From NCBI GenBank assembly GCA_017516485.1, contig JAFXCH010000015.1:1-64000 (forward strand): a DNA stretch of 64,000 bases, given 5' to 3'. The stretch's first letter is position 1; every line of letters starts with the position of its first letter. Below the pieces are notes generated by a model. The model was not told where the DNA came from and searched no databases. It saw only the letters and a program-made list of their open reading frames with translations. Below are positions 1 through 7,920 of the stretch, one piece after another. Both the position numbers and the translations under genes were made by a program. The stretch is from Clostridia bacterium (GTDB lineage: Bacteria > Bacillota > Clostridia > Oscillospirales > Acutalibacteraceae).

Positions 1-1
1 A

Positions 2-712
2 AAGAAAATATACAGTATTATTGAGCCTATTGGCAACGAAAATAAATTAAGCAACATTTATGATTTTATAATGATGACAACTATTGTTGTTAGCATAATT
101 CCTCTTGCATTTAAAGAAACAAATGCCTTTTTACAATGGATTGATTATATTACTGTCAGCATTTTTATCTTAGATTATCTTTTGAGATTATTAACTGCTG
201 ATTATAAAATTAAGAAATCAGTTGTTTCATTTTTTGTGTATCCGCTTACCCCTATGGCAATTATTGATTTAATTTCTATTTTACCCTCTATAACGGTATT
301 GAATAGTAGTTTTAGATTGTTAAAACTCTTTAGGTTATTAAGAACATTGAAAGTTTTAAGAGCTTTTAAATTTTTAAGATATTCCAAAAGCTTTGATATA
401 ATTTCCAACGTGTTCAAAAAACAGAAAAAGGTCTTATCTGCCGTTGCAACAATGGCTGTAGCGTATGTCTTAATCTCAGCTTTAGTTATTTATAATGTTG
501 AGCCTGAATCTTTTGAAACATTTTTTGATGCAATATATTGGGCAACAATATCACTAACAACAGTAGGCTATGGAGATATTTACCCCGTGACAACCATAGG
601 TAGAATTGTTACTATGATTTCATCTGTTTTTGGTATTGCAATTATAGCATTACCCTCCGGTGTCATAACAGCCGGATATCTTGAAGAGGTAAACAAAGAA
701 AACAATCAATAA
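2..712 (+). CDS. Voltage-gated K+ channel protein, 5'-truncated by the window edge
   Basis: Six-helix ion transporter family (Pfam Ion_trans) channel subunit that would carry K+ across the cytoplasmic membrane. The reading frame is open from base 2, so the first ATG in the window (71) is internal and the true start lies before base 1; 236 residues are visible. An S4-like segment with regularly spaced Arg/Lys (FRLLKLFRLLRTLKVLRAFK) is followed by a pore loop with the selectivity filter TTVGYGD and a last helix. The composition is AT-rich like the gene at 1079 and unlike the bulk of the window, consistent with the mobile-element end proposed here. A terminator follows at 728. Family assignment is secure; the gating stimulus is unknown. 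Confidence 0.9.
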   Translation, partial: KKIYSIIEPIGNENKLSNIYDFIMMTTIVVSIIPLAFKETNAFLQWIDYITVSIFILDYLLRLLTADYKIKKSVVSFFVYPLTPMAIIDLISILPSITVLNSSFRLLKLFRLLRTLKVLRAFKFLRYSKSFDIISNVFKKQKKVLSAVATMAVAYVLISALVIYNVEPESFETFFDAIYWATISLTTVGYGDIYPVTTIGRIVTMISSVFGIAIIALPSGVITAGYLEEVNKENNQ

Positions 713-727
713 CATTAACTTAAATTC

Positions 728-767
728 ATAACTCCGAGTAGCATTCAACTACCCGGAGTTATTTTTT
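728..767 (+). terminator. Rho-independent terminator of the K+ channel gene
   Basis: Arms 728-741 and 749-762 pair over 14 bases with one mismatch around a 7-base loop, followed by six T. The T-run abuts the stop codon of the recombinase remnant on the other strand. Confidence 0.8.
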
Positions 768-1014
768 ACGCCACTTTGTCTATTCCCACCATAAACTGCT
801 CAAAGTCAATATTAAACTCGACTGTCAGCTTGTAACCTCTGCTAACCTCAACCCGTTTAATCAGGCAGTTCACAATCATTTTCTTCTTTTCAAAGCTTGC
901 CTCATCATAAAGCTCCGCCCAGGAAATCAGTTCATCAAAGCTGTCAGATAAAGTTTTGAGTACACTTTCATCGTCAGCGACATCCTTTTCAGCATCGGTA
1001 GTCGAATGTGTGAA
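766..1014 (-). pseudogene. C-terminal remnant of a large serine recombinase
   Basis: The minus strand encodes about 83 codons ending in a TAA at 766-768. The translation contains SVLKTLSDSFDELISWAELY, then EKKKMIVNCLIKRVEV and a final FNIDFEQF segment. This matches, from memory, the extreme C-terminus of transposon/ICE-type large serine recombinases. The frame is closed upstream by a stop at 1015-1017 and has no start codon or ribosome binding site, so the catalytic N-terminal domain is gone. It is best read as a scar of a mobile element. The match is by recognition only; a profile search would confirm it. Confidence 0.75.
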
Positions 1015-1021
1015 TTATGAG

Positions 1022-1049
1022 TTGAAAAAATCTTGTTGAACAGTATAAT
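1022..1049 (+). promoter_or_regulatory. Sigma-A type promoter for the gene at 1079
   Basis: TTGAAA (1022-1027), 16-base spacer, TATAAT (1044-1049), about 30 bases before the start codon. Confidence 0.6.
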
Positions 1050-1078
1050 TAAAGTATAAATAATTTCAGGAGAAGAAA

Positions 1079-2149
1079 ATGGAAAATAATGATTTTGATT
1101 TTATAAGACTTGCATCGAAACCAATATCCAAAGATGAGGAAATTAGATTAAGCAAAATGTTTTCTCGTCTTTCTTCACAAGCAGCAAAAAACACAAAAAG
1201 AGATAGATGTTATTACTGTGAAAAAATTTGTAGTAGTTTTTGTAATTCTCATTCCATTCCGATATTTGCATTAGAAAGAGTTGCAGAAAACGGGAAAATA
1301 TTTTCGTTTTTAGACAAATCGCTTAATCCCTCTAAAGAAAGTAGAGGTATAAAAAACACAGGTACCTTTCAAATAATATGTAATGATTGTGACAGTAAAA
1401 TTTTTCAGGATTATGAGAATCCAGATGGTTACAACAGTTTACCTTCTGATGCTATTTTATCTCAAATTGCATTGAAGAACTATTTGCAGTTGATTTGGAA
1501 AAGAGTAAATGAAAATGAACTTTATAGAATTTTAAAAACACAATATAATTCATCGGTAGCAGAGGAGAAATTATTCTGGGGTGAGATTGATTTAGATTTT
1601 TATTCAAAAGAATACATATATGCTAAAAAATCATTAGAAAAAAACGATAATTCCTATTATTTGTGTTTCTTCAAACATTTGGATTATGTTATTCCGTATG
1701 CAGCTCAAGCGGCAATTACATTAGTTGGAGATTTAGAAGATAATTTAATCAACGATTTATACAAAACAGATATAAACAGTAAAACTTCATGTATTCATGT
1801 AATGGCGTTACCATTGAAAGAAACAAGTGTTGTGTTGGCTTTTATTAAAAACGGAGATAAACGATACAGAAAGTTTTACAAACAACTTCAGAAATTGTCC
1901 TTAGACGATCAACTTTCCACTATCAATTATATTTTGTTCAGTAATTCTGAAAATATTTTTGTAAACCCTACTGTAGCAAAAACTTTGGTCGATGATGATG
2001 TATTTCAAGATGTTTGTAAAATAACTGCAGATTATACTACCGACATATTTAATTGTAATGCATCTCCAATCAAACAAGCAATTAAAGAATTCAGTTTATC
2101 TAAAAGGACTCTAATTCCCAATTTGCTTGCAAAAGAGTATTCATTGTAA
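1079..2149 (+). CDS. Zinc-finger/HNH-like protein of unknown function (356 aa)
   Basis: Not recognised as a named family. Near the N-terminus are C44-x2-C47, then C55-N-S-H58 in the string SFCNSHSIPIFALE, and C101-x2-C104 in IICNDCDSKIFQ. This spacing of C-x2-C, S-H-x-I-P and C-x2-C-x-S-K resembles a treble-clef HNH nuclease fold, but the usual Asn/His catalytic pair cannot be assigned with confidence. The rest is AT-rich, mixed alpha/beta, without signal peptide or membrane helix. It has its own promoter and a good ribosome binding site (AGGAGAAGAAA before ATG). It sits between a recombinase stump and a tRNA scar, so it is probably cargo of an integrated element; a defence role is possible but unproven. 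Confidence 0.7.
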   Translation: MENNDFDFIRLASKPISKDEEIRLSKMFSRLSSQAAKNTKRDRCYYCEKICSSFCNSHSIPIFALERVAENGKIFSFLDKSLNPSKESRGIKNTGTFQIICNDCDSKIFQDYENPDGYNSLPSDAILSQIALKNYLQLIWKRVNENELYRILKTQYNSSVAEEKLFWGEIDLDFYSKEYIYAKKSLEKNDNSYYLCFFKHLDYVIPYAAQAAITLVGDLEDNLINDLYKTDINSKTSCIHVMALPLKETSVVLAFIKNGDKRYRKFYKQLQKLSLDDQLSTINYILFSNSENIFVNPTVAKTLVDDDVFQDVCKITADYTTDIFNCNASPIKQAIKEFSLSKRTLIPNLLAKEYSL

Positions 2150-2163
2150 TGTGATAATTTATA

Positions 2164-2242
<79 letters not shown>

Positions 2243-2243
<1 letters not shown>

Positions 2244-2283
2244 AACAAAAAGCACTTGCATTAAATGCAAGTGCTTTTTGTTT
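2243..2283 (+). terminator. Terminator downstream of the tRNA-Ala fragment
   Basis: Arms 2243-2262 and 2264-2283 are perfectly complementary (core AAAAAGCACTTGCAT / ATGCAAGTGCTTTTT), giving a long stem with a small loop and a T-rich 3' arm. Placement right after CCA is typical of a tRNA gene's own terminator, so it probably belonged to the original tRNA locus. Confidence 0.85.
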
Positions 2284-2299
2284 ATATTCGTCTGTATTT

Positions 2300-2446
2300 T
2301 TATTTATTATTCGGGAGCTTTATATTTTTCCAGCCGCCGACATCGCATCTGCCTGCCTCTTTATGGCCTGCCGCTACCACAGTGCCGTCAGCCTTAACAC
2401 CGACCGTATGGTCGCCGCCGCACATTTTACACTTGAAGATTGCCAT
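2300..2446 (-). CDS. 48-aa mini-protein: zinc-knuckle start joined to an RCC1-like repeat (possible deletion remnant)
   Basis: The translation starts MAIFKCKMCGG, a start familiar from zinc-ribbon/RCC1-repeat proteins of gut Clostridia, and runs directly into DHTVGVKADGTVVAAGHKEA and a CDVGGWKNIKL segment. The second half matches a single RCC1-type beta-propeller blade (HTVGLKADGTV...G). A full protein would have a second C-x2-C and several blades, so this is either an internally deleted remnant or a genuine tiny protein. A ribosome binding site (AAGGAG, 9-10 bases before ATG) is intact. Codon use is host-like. Confidence 0.45.
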   Translation of the reverse strand: MAIFKCKMCGGDHTVGVKADGTVVAAGHKEAGRCDVGGWKNIKLPNNK

Positions 2447-2492
2447 TACGGGATGCTCCTTATAAAAAATATAAAACTCGGATTGAAAGCAA

Positions 2493-3194
2493 TTACTTTA
2501 ACAGTTTACATCTATTGTTTCTTGCGGCAATCAATCCGATAAGATTATTTGACGAAACAGCCGCAAGCTGAACATTATCGGATTCAACAGCAGATACCAA
2601 CTCGTTATATACGGAAGCTATCTGGTTTTCGACATCTGTAAGACCCTCGTTACTCATCGGGTCGGAATAGCGTAACGCTTCATAAACCTTTCGGCACTCT
2701 TTGCGCACATCATCGGACTTTGCCTGAGAAACAAGATTCTGAGCTGAAACGGTAATGCTTTTGATAAAAATTGTCTGTGCTTTGATTCTTTTGTCAACTT
2801 CACCGATAAAATCGCCCGGAGCTTTTGCTTTGAACACAGCAATCGCACTCAAGCCAATAACTATAAAGCATATAACAGCGCCCAGCCATTCGGGAATACC
2901 CGGAATCAGCATACAAACAACGCCGACAATAATATTGAAAATCAGCGCTGTACGGCTGACAAAGAACACAGGAAGGTTATAGAAAAGCTTTGTGGCATTT
3001 TTTTCGTTGAGAGCAACAAAAGAAGCTAAAAGCTGGGCTATCAAAGCGACATTGATAAATACCAAGCCTATCCAGAATGTACCTTCCACACTGTCAAGGC
3101 CGGTTATTGCTTGAGTCGGAACTAAAGCTACAACATTAAAAATCGCAACGGCAATCGCCCAGATAATAAGATAACTTTTAAAATACTTATTCAT
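2493..3194 (-). CDS. Membrane protein of unknown function (233 aa), partner of the SPFH protein
   Basis: Four hydrophobic segments are visible in the first 125 residues (about 8-28, 42-64, 80-100, 103-123), followed by a soluble C-terminal domain of about 110 residues rich in Val, Ser and Asn (KAQTIFIKSITVSAQNLVSQ onwards) that is predicted mainly helical. No catalytic motif is seen. Its start lies 16 bases after the stop of the SPFH/zinc-ribbon gene, with AGGTGC as ribosome binding site, so the two are very likely co-transcribed and may act together at the membrane. The family is not recognised by name. Confidence 0.75.
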   Translation of the reverse strand: MNKYFKSYLIIWAIAVAIFNVVALVPTQAITGLDSVEGTFWIGLVFINVALIAQLLASFVALNEKNATKLFYNLPVFFVSRTALIFNIIVGVVCMLIPGIPEWLGAVICFIVIGLSAIAVFKAKAPGDFIGEVDKRIKAQTIFIKSITVSAQNLVSQAKSDDVRKECRKVYEALRYSDPMSNEGLTDVENQIASVYNELVSAVESDNVQLAAVSSNNLIGLIAARNNRCKLLK

Positions 3195-3210
3195 TTAAAG
3201 CACCTCCGAA

Positions 3211-4650
3211 TCAGATTTTTTCGCCGCATTCAAGGCAGAACTTTGCACCGGGAACAAGCTCTGAACCGCACTTTGCACACTTTTTGACAAGAGTTGCACC
3301 GCACTCCATACAGAACTTACCCTTATTTGTCTTCTGGCCGCAGGACGGACAGATGATTTCGTTCTCAGCAAGAAGCTCAATCTTTGTTCCGCACTCAAGG
3401 CAGAACTTTGAATTCTCGGGAACTTCGCTGTTACAGTTGGGGCAAACAATTTTTGTGCTCGGCTTGGATGCATCGGCCTGCGGTATAGTGAAGCCCTTGA
3501 ACATATCGCCAACCTGACCGCTTACTGCGCCTGCGGCAGCCATACCGATACCAAGGCCAAGCATATCGCCTGCTACTCCGCCACCGCTTCCGTTGATGGT
3601 CATATTACCTATACCCTCAGCATAAGCCTTCTGGACATCAGCCTGAAGTACATCCTTCTGGGTGTAGCCCTTTGCATGCATAACCTCTGCCTCAGCAAAG
3701 CCCTGTGCACGGGCAATCTCTGCAGCGGCAATACCCTTGAGCTTTGCAGCCTCTGCCTCAGCCTGAGCACCGATAAGCTCTCTTTCTGCAGCACGGCGTG
3801 CAACTTCGGTTTCGGTTGTTTGTCTTTCAAGAACTGCCTGACGCTCAGCCGCAGTAACAGTTGCCTCGGATTCGGCTCTCGTTACCTTTACATCGGTTTC
3901 GGCTTCGATCATCTTTTTCTGCAACGAAACTGTATGAAGTTCGCGGATACGCTGGAAATTACGATCTTCTTCCGGAAGAACAACAGTATTTACATAAAAC
4001 TCAGGAATAGTAAGGCCGTATTCTTCAAAGCCCGGAAGCATACTCTCTCTCAACGACTCAGACAGTATGCCAAGATTCTCGTCGATTTCAAGAATATTTA
4101 TATTTCTTGCCTTGATACTGCTTGCAAGGTTAGATTTTACAGAGTTTGAAATCAGCGGACGGAAAGAAGCTGAAAGCGACTTGGTAAAGCCTTCACCGAC
4201 ACCTTCATCCCATGCAATTCCTTTGGTTGTACCGACTAATTTTACAAGGAGCTTTCTTGAATCGGAAACCATAAGGTTCATTTCGCCGCTTGCACCGATT
4301 TCAAGCGGGACACCATATGTAGGCTCAAGGAAACGCACCTTGGTGTCAGTGCCCCATCTCAATGACATCTGTACGGTTTTATTAATAAAGTAAACTTCAC
4401 AGTGGAATACACTCTCAGCTTTACCTACAAGACGTTTAAGGTAATCGGAAAGTTTAGGTATATTCTGTGTTTCGAGTGTGTAACGGCCCGGACCGAAAGT
4501 ATCTAACGCCTGACCGTTCATAAAGAAAATTGCTTCTTGCGATTCATGAACAGTAAGCTGTGTAAGGTTGTTGAAATTTTCACACGGATGTTTCCATATA
4601 AAGGTTTTATTATCGCCCTCATATTGAATAGATTCTGCTACTCGGAACAT
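3211..4650 (-). CDS. SPFH/Band-7 domain protein with C-terminal zinc ribbons (YdjI-like)
   Basis: The N-terminal two thirds form an SPFH domain of the YdjI type, starting MFRVAESIQYEGDNKTFIWK and containing FGPGRYTLETQNIP; a long charged helical stretch (about 230-330, rich in Glu, Ala, Arg) is the expected coiled coil of the family. A Gly/Ala-rich linker (about 345-385) leads to three tandem zinc ribbons: C-x2-C...C-x2-C in CPNCNSEVPENSKFCLECG, CPSCGQKTNKGKFCMECG and CAKCGSELVPGAKFCLECG. SPFH proteins assemble into membrane-associated oligomers; the ribbons may bind metal or a partner. The start follows AGGAGG at 8 bases. The downstream membrane protein is its likely partner. Function remains undefined. 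Confidence 0.88.
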   Translation of the reverse strand: MFRVAESIQYEGDNKTFIWKHPCENFNNLTQLTVHESQEAIFFMNGQALDTFGPGRYTLETQNIPKLSDYLKRLVGKAESVFHCEVYFINKTVQMSLRWGTDTKVRFLEPTYGVPLEIGASGEMNLMVSDSRKLLVKLVGTTKGIAWDEGVGEGFTKSLSASFRPLISNSVKSNLASSIKARNINILEIDENLGILSESLRESMLPGFEEYGLTIPEFYVNTVVLPEEDRNFQRIRELHTVSLQKKMIEAETDVKVTRAESEATVTAAERQAVLERQTTETEVARRAAERELIGAQAEAEAAKLKGIAAAEIARAQGFAEAEVMHAKGYTQKDVLQADVQKAYAEGIGNMTINGSGGGVAGDMLGLGIGMAAAGAVSGQVGDMFKGFTIPQADASKPSTKIVCPNCNSEVPENSKFCLECGTKIELLAENEIICPSCGQKTNKGKFCMECGATLVKKCAKCGSELVPGAKFCLECGEKI

Positions 4651-4808
4651 TTATAATCCTCCTCAACTTCTATAGAGCGGCCAAACTGTTGTAACCGCTA
4701 CTATATATAAATATACATTTAATATTTTAACACTTTCAAACGCAAAAGTCTACTAAATTCGACATTTTTTAATTCAAAAGGCAAAATAATCCCTACCGTA
4801 CTACAGCA

Positions 4809-4837
4809 TTGACACAAATGAATTAATTATATAAAAT
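4809..4837 (+). promoter_or_regulatory. Sigma-A type promoter for the sialidase-fold gene
   Basis: TTGACA (4809-4814), 17-base spacer, TAAAAT (4832-4837), about 32 bases before the start codon at 4870. Confidence 0.75.
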
Positions 4838-4869
4838 AGAATTATACTGATTACAAAGGTGGATTCGTT

Positions 4870-5931
4870 ATGGATATCATATTAATCGGCTCACAGCAAA
4901 TTGTTATGACAAATAATGAGAGTCATCACGCATATTTTGCATGGCCTACGATTGCAAAGCTTCAGAACGGCAGAATCTGTGTAGGTGCATCAGGCTACAG
5001 AGTTGAGCACATTTGCCCTTTCGGAAAAGGCGTACTTGCCTTCAGCGATGATAACGGCGAAACATATTCGAAGCCCGTACCTGTTTTTGATACCGTGCTT
5101 GATGACAGAGACGTAGGTCTTACCGTTTTCGGCGAAAGCGGTCTTATAGCAACAACCTTTAATAATACACTTGAATTTCAGAGAGAAAATATGCCGCAGA
5201 CTCAGGAGTGCTTTGACTACATAAACTCCGTATCTGCAGAGGATGAGGCTGAAGCACTTGGTGTCAGTTTCAGAATAAGCAACGATTGCGGCGAAACCTT
5301 CGGTCCGATATACAAATCCCCTGTTTCTTCACCGCACGGCCCCACAGTACTTAATGACGGAACTGTTTTATGGGTAGGCAGAATACAAGGCGTTCACAAC
5401 CACATTGAAGCACACGTAATCAACACAGAAAACGGGGAAATGACACTGCGCGGCGAGCTCGAAATATACAAATACGAAGAATTCAAAGATATATTCTTCT
5501 ATGAGCCGCACGCAATTCAACTGGCTGACGGCAAAATAATATGCCACCTGCGTGCAGAAAACGAAGACGAAAGTTTGTTTACTCTTTATCAGTCTGTTTC
5601 ATACGACAACGGTGTAACCTGGAGCAAACCGATACAGATTGCAAGGGATGACAGCGGTGCTCCCGGTCATTTATTTATGCATTCATCCGGCACGCTTATT
5701 TCTACATTCTCACACAGAAGCAAGCCATACGGAATATGGGCAATTTTCAGTAACGATAACGGCGAAACCTGGAGTGAAGAAAGCGTTATAGCAGAAGGTA
5801 AAGACACCGATGACCTCGGCTATCCGTCCACAATAGAGCTTGATAACGGTGAAATGATAACCGCATTCTACACAAGAGAAAATGATTATGTACCTGCAGT
5901 TATAGCGCAGCAAAAATGGGCTTTGAAATAA
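4870..5931 (+). CDS. Sialidase-fold (BNR/Asp-box) glycosidase-like protein
   Basis: 353 residues forming a six-bladed beta-propeller. Four Asp-box motifs are visible: SDDNGETYSKP, SNDCGETFGP, SYDNGVTWSKP and SNDNGETWSEE. There is no signal peptide, so it acts in the cytoplasm, perhaps on imported sugars. Related proteins include exo-alpha-sialidases and other propeller hydrolases; the Arg triad of true sialidases cannot be assigned with certainty, so the substrate is open. The ribosome binding site AAAGGTGG precedes ATG. The next gene, encoding a secreted beta-helix protein, starts 29 bases downstream and is probably in the same transcript, which points to a shared glycan substrate. Confidence 0.8.
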   Translation: MDIILIGSQQIVMTNNESHHAYFAWPTIAKLQNGRICVGASGYRVEHICPFGKGVLAFSDDNGETYSKPVPVFDTVLDDRDVGLTVFGESGLIATTFNNTLEFQRENMPQTQECFDYINSVSAEDEAEALGVSFRISNDCGETFGPIYKSPVSSPHGPTVLNDGTVLWVGRIQGVHNHIEAHVINTENGEMTLRGELEIYKYEEFKDIFFYEPHAIQLADGKIICHLRAENEDESLFTLYQSVSYDNGVTWSKPIQIARDDSGAPGHLFMHSSGTLISTFSHRSKPYGIWAIFSNDNGETWSEESVIAEGKDTDDLGYPSTIELDNGEMITAFYTRENDYVPAVIAQQKWALK

Positions 5932-5960
5932 AAACAGCAATCAACAAAAGGGTGATAAAA

Positions 5961-7880
5961 ATGTTTACGAAAATAATCGCAATTTTAATGAGCGTTTTTT
6001 CTGTACTGAGTGCTCCGTTTGCACAACTTTTTTCTGAGCCGAAACTTAAGAGCGAGCTTGCAAAGGGCAACTACGAAAGCCCGTTTATAGTAAGACCGCT
6101 TGATGAAATAACCGTAAACGGAGTAGCTGTTGACGAATACTGCGTTGCAGCACCCGAAGGTACACTGTACGAAAACGCTGCAGAAACACTTTGCAATGAG
6201 ATTTACAAAGCTTGCGGTATAAAGATTGATACATCCGAAAACGCAGAAAAAGCATTTGTAATTAATGAAACTCTCAACGAAAGCGACAGCTTCAGTCTTA
6301 AGGTTGAAAACGGAAACATTTACATAACAGGCAGCTCAAAAGCCGGTATTTCAAGAGGTATCGCCGCTTTTGCAGACGAAATATTACTTACCGCTGACGG
6401 CAGTTACGATTTCAAAAACGGATATGAGTACATTAAAACATTCACAGACTACGTAACTTATGAAGAATTTGGTGCTGTAGGTGATGGCAAAACAGATGAC
6501 TTTGACTCAATAATAAAAGCACACAAATATGCAAACGAAAACGGATTAAGCGTATTTGCAAACGAAACCGCAACATATTACATAGGCGGTGCAGACAAGA
6601 CAGCTTATATTATGACCGACGTTAACTGGTCAACTGCGAAATTTATAATCGACGACACTAATGTTGAAAACAGAAGTGCATGGGTATTCAACATCGCTCC
6701 GTCACAGGGCTCAGAAAATATTACAGGTAAGGTATCACCTCTTAAGATGGATGCAACAAACATAAGCACTACGCTTGAGAACAAGAGCCTTGTTGTGCTC
6801 ACCGATTCAAATGTCAAGAGATATATCCGCAAGGGTGCAAACCAGAATTCGGGCAGCAACCAGGCGGATGTTATAATCGTTGACGAAAACGGTAACATTT
6901 CGCCGGATACTCCGCTCATCTGGGACTTTGATGCAGTAACCAATGCTGTAGTTTACCCGATTGACAGCAAAACACTAACAGTAAAGGGCGGCAGATTCAC
7001 AACTGTAGCGAACAACGCATCCTCCGAATACAATTATTATGCAAGAGGTATTCAGGTAAGACGTTCCAACACGGTAATCGACGGTTTATACCACGATATT
7101 ACTAACGAAGGCAAGACGGGTGCACCGTATTCGGCATTTGTGAGCCTCTCCTGCTGTGCTGATGTAACCGTAAAAAACAGCACATTTACGGGACACAAAA
7201 AGTACACGACCATAGGCTCAGCCGGCACAAACGTAACAATGGGCACTTACGATATAGGTGCGGCAACATCGGTCAACGCAAAATTCATAAACTGTAAACA
7301 GACAAACGATATAACTGACAACGATTACTGGGGAATCGCAGGCACAAATTACTGTAAAAACCTTGTATATGACGGCTGTGCATTCTCACGCTTTGATGCA
7401 CACCAAGGAGTACTCAACGCAACTGTTATAAACAGTGTGCTCGGTCACCACGGAATAAAACTGATAGGCAGCGGCACTGCTCTGATTGAAAACACTATAG
7501 TTTTATCCGACAGCTTTGTTGACCTTCGCTCGGACTACGGCTCGACATGGAACGGTGAAATGATTATACGCAACTGCAAGTTTTACCCAACAGGTGTAGC
7601 GAGCCACATAATCAAAGCTGAAAATTCGGAGGATCACGATTTCGGCTACACCTGCTACCTGCCGCAGAAAATAGAGGTTGACGGATTTTTTGTACACAGA
7701 ATGGGAACAAACTACCTTTTCACCAAGGTAAATGACAAACATAAATCCGACTCGTTCAATGCGGCACATCCGGTAGTAGCTCCGCAGGAGATAACGGTAA
7801 AGAATTACAGCAGTCTGTTTTTAGGCAAGCTTTCCGTTTCCAAGAACAAGGCAATATTCAAGGTTGAAATAACTGAATAA
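5961..7880 (+). CDS. Secreted right-handed beta-helix protein (pectate lyase superfamily)
   Basis: The start at 5961 is chosen over the in-frame ATG at 5916 because AAAGGGTG precedes it and the protein then begins with a signal peptide (MFTKIIAILMSVFSVLSAPF). 639 residues. At about 150-180 it has the pectate-lyase-superfamily signature YEEFGAVGDGKTDD followed by a long parallel beta-helix with repeated turns such as VKNSTFTG, FINCK and DGCAFS. Members include pectinases, epimerases and phage tailspike-like depolymerases. The preceding gene encodes a propeller glycosidase. Catalytic residues are not assignable by eye, so polysaccharide lyase, hydrolase or binding protein all remain possible. 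Confidence 0.8.
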   Translation: MFTKIIAILMSVFSVLSAPFAQLFSEPKLKSELAKGNYESPFIVRPLDEITVNGVAVDEYCVAAPEGTLYENAAETLCNEIYKACGIKIDTSENAEKAFVINETLNESDSFSLKVENGNIYITGSSKAGISRGIAAFADEILLTADGSYDFKNGYEYIKTFTDYVTYEEFGAVGDGKTDDFDSIIKAHKYANENGLSVFANETATYYIGGADKTAYIMTDVNWSTAKFIIDDTNVENRSAWVFNIAPSQGSENITGKVSPLKMDATNISTTLENKSLVVLTDSNVKRYIRKGANQNSGSNQADVIIVDENGNISPDTPLIWDFDAVTNAVVYPIDSKTLTVKGGRFTTVANNASSEYNYYARGIQVRRSNTVIDGLYHDITNEGKTGAPYSAFVSLSCCADVTVKNSTFTGHKKYTTIGSAGTNVTMGTYDIGAATSVNAKFINCKQTNDITDNDYWGIAGTNYCKNLVYDGCAFSRFDAHQGVLNATVINSVLGHHGIKLIGSGTALIENTIVLSDSFVDLRSDYGSTWNGEMIIRNCKFYPTGVASHIIKAENSEDHDFGYTCYLPQKIEVDGFFVHRMGTNYLFTKVNDKHKSDSFNAAHPVVAPQEITVKNYSSLFLGKLSVSKNKAIFKVEITE

Positions 7881-7887
7881 ACTCAAC

Positions 7888-7920
7888 AAAAAACCGAGGT
7901 TTCTCAACCTCGGTTTTTTT
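7888..7920. terminator. Bidirectional terminator between convergent genes
   Basis: Perfect 13-base arms (7888-7900 and 7907-7919, core CCGAGGT/ACCTCGG) with A-run on the left and T-run on the right, serving the beta-helix gene (+) and the hydroxyacid dehydrogenase gene (-), whose stop codon it overlaps. Confidence 0.9.

Noticed and set aside
3676..4149. 157-residue ORF opposite the SPFH gene
   Set aside because: Cys/Leu-rich antisense shadow of a well-supported gene.
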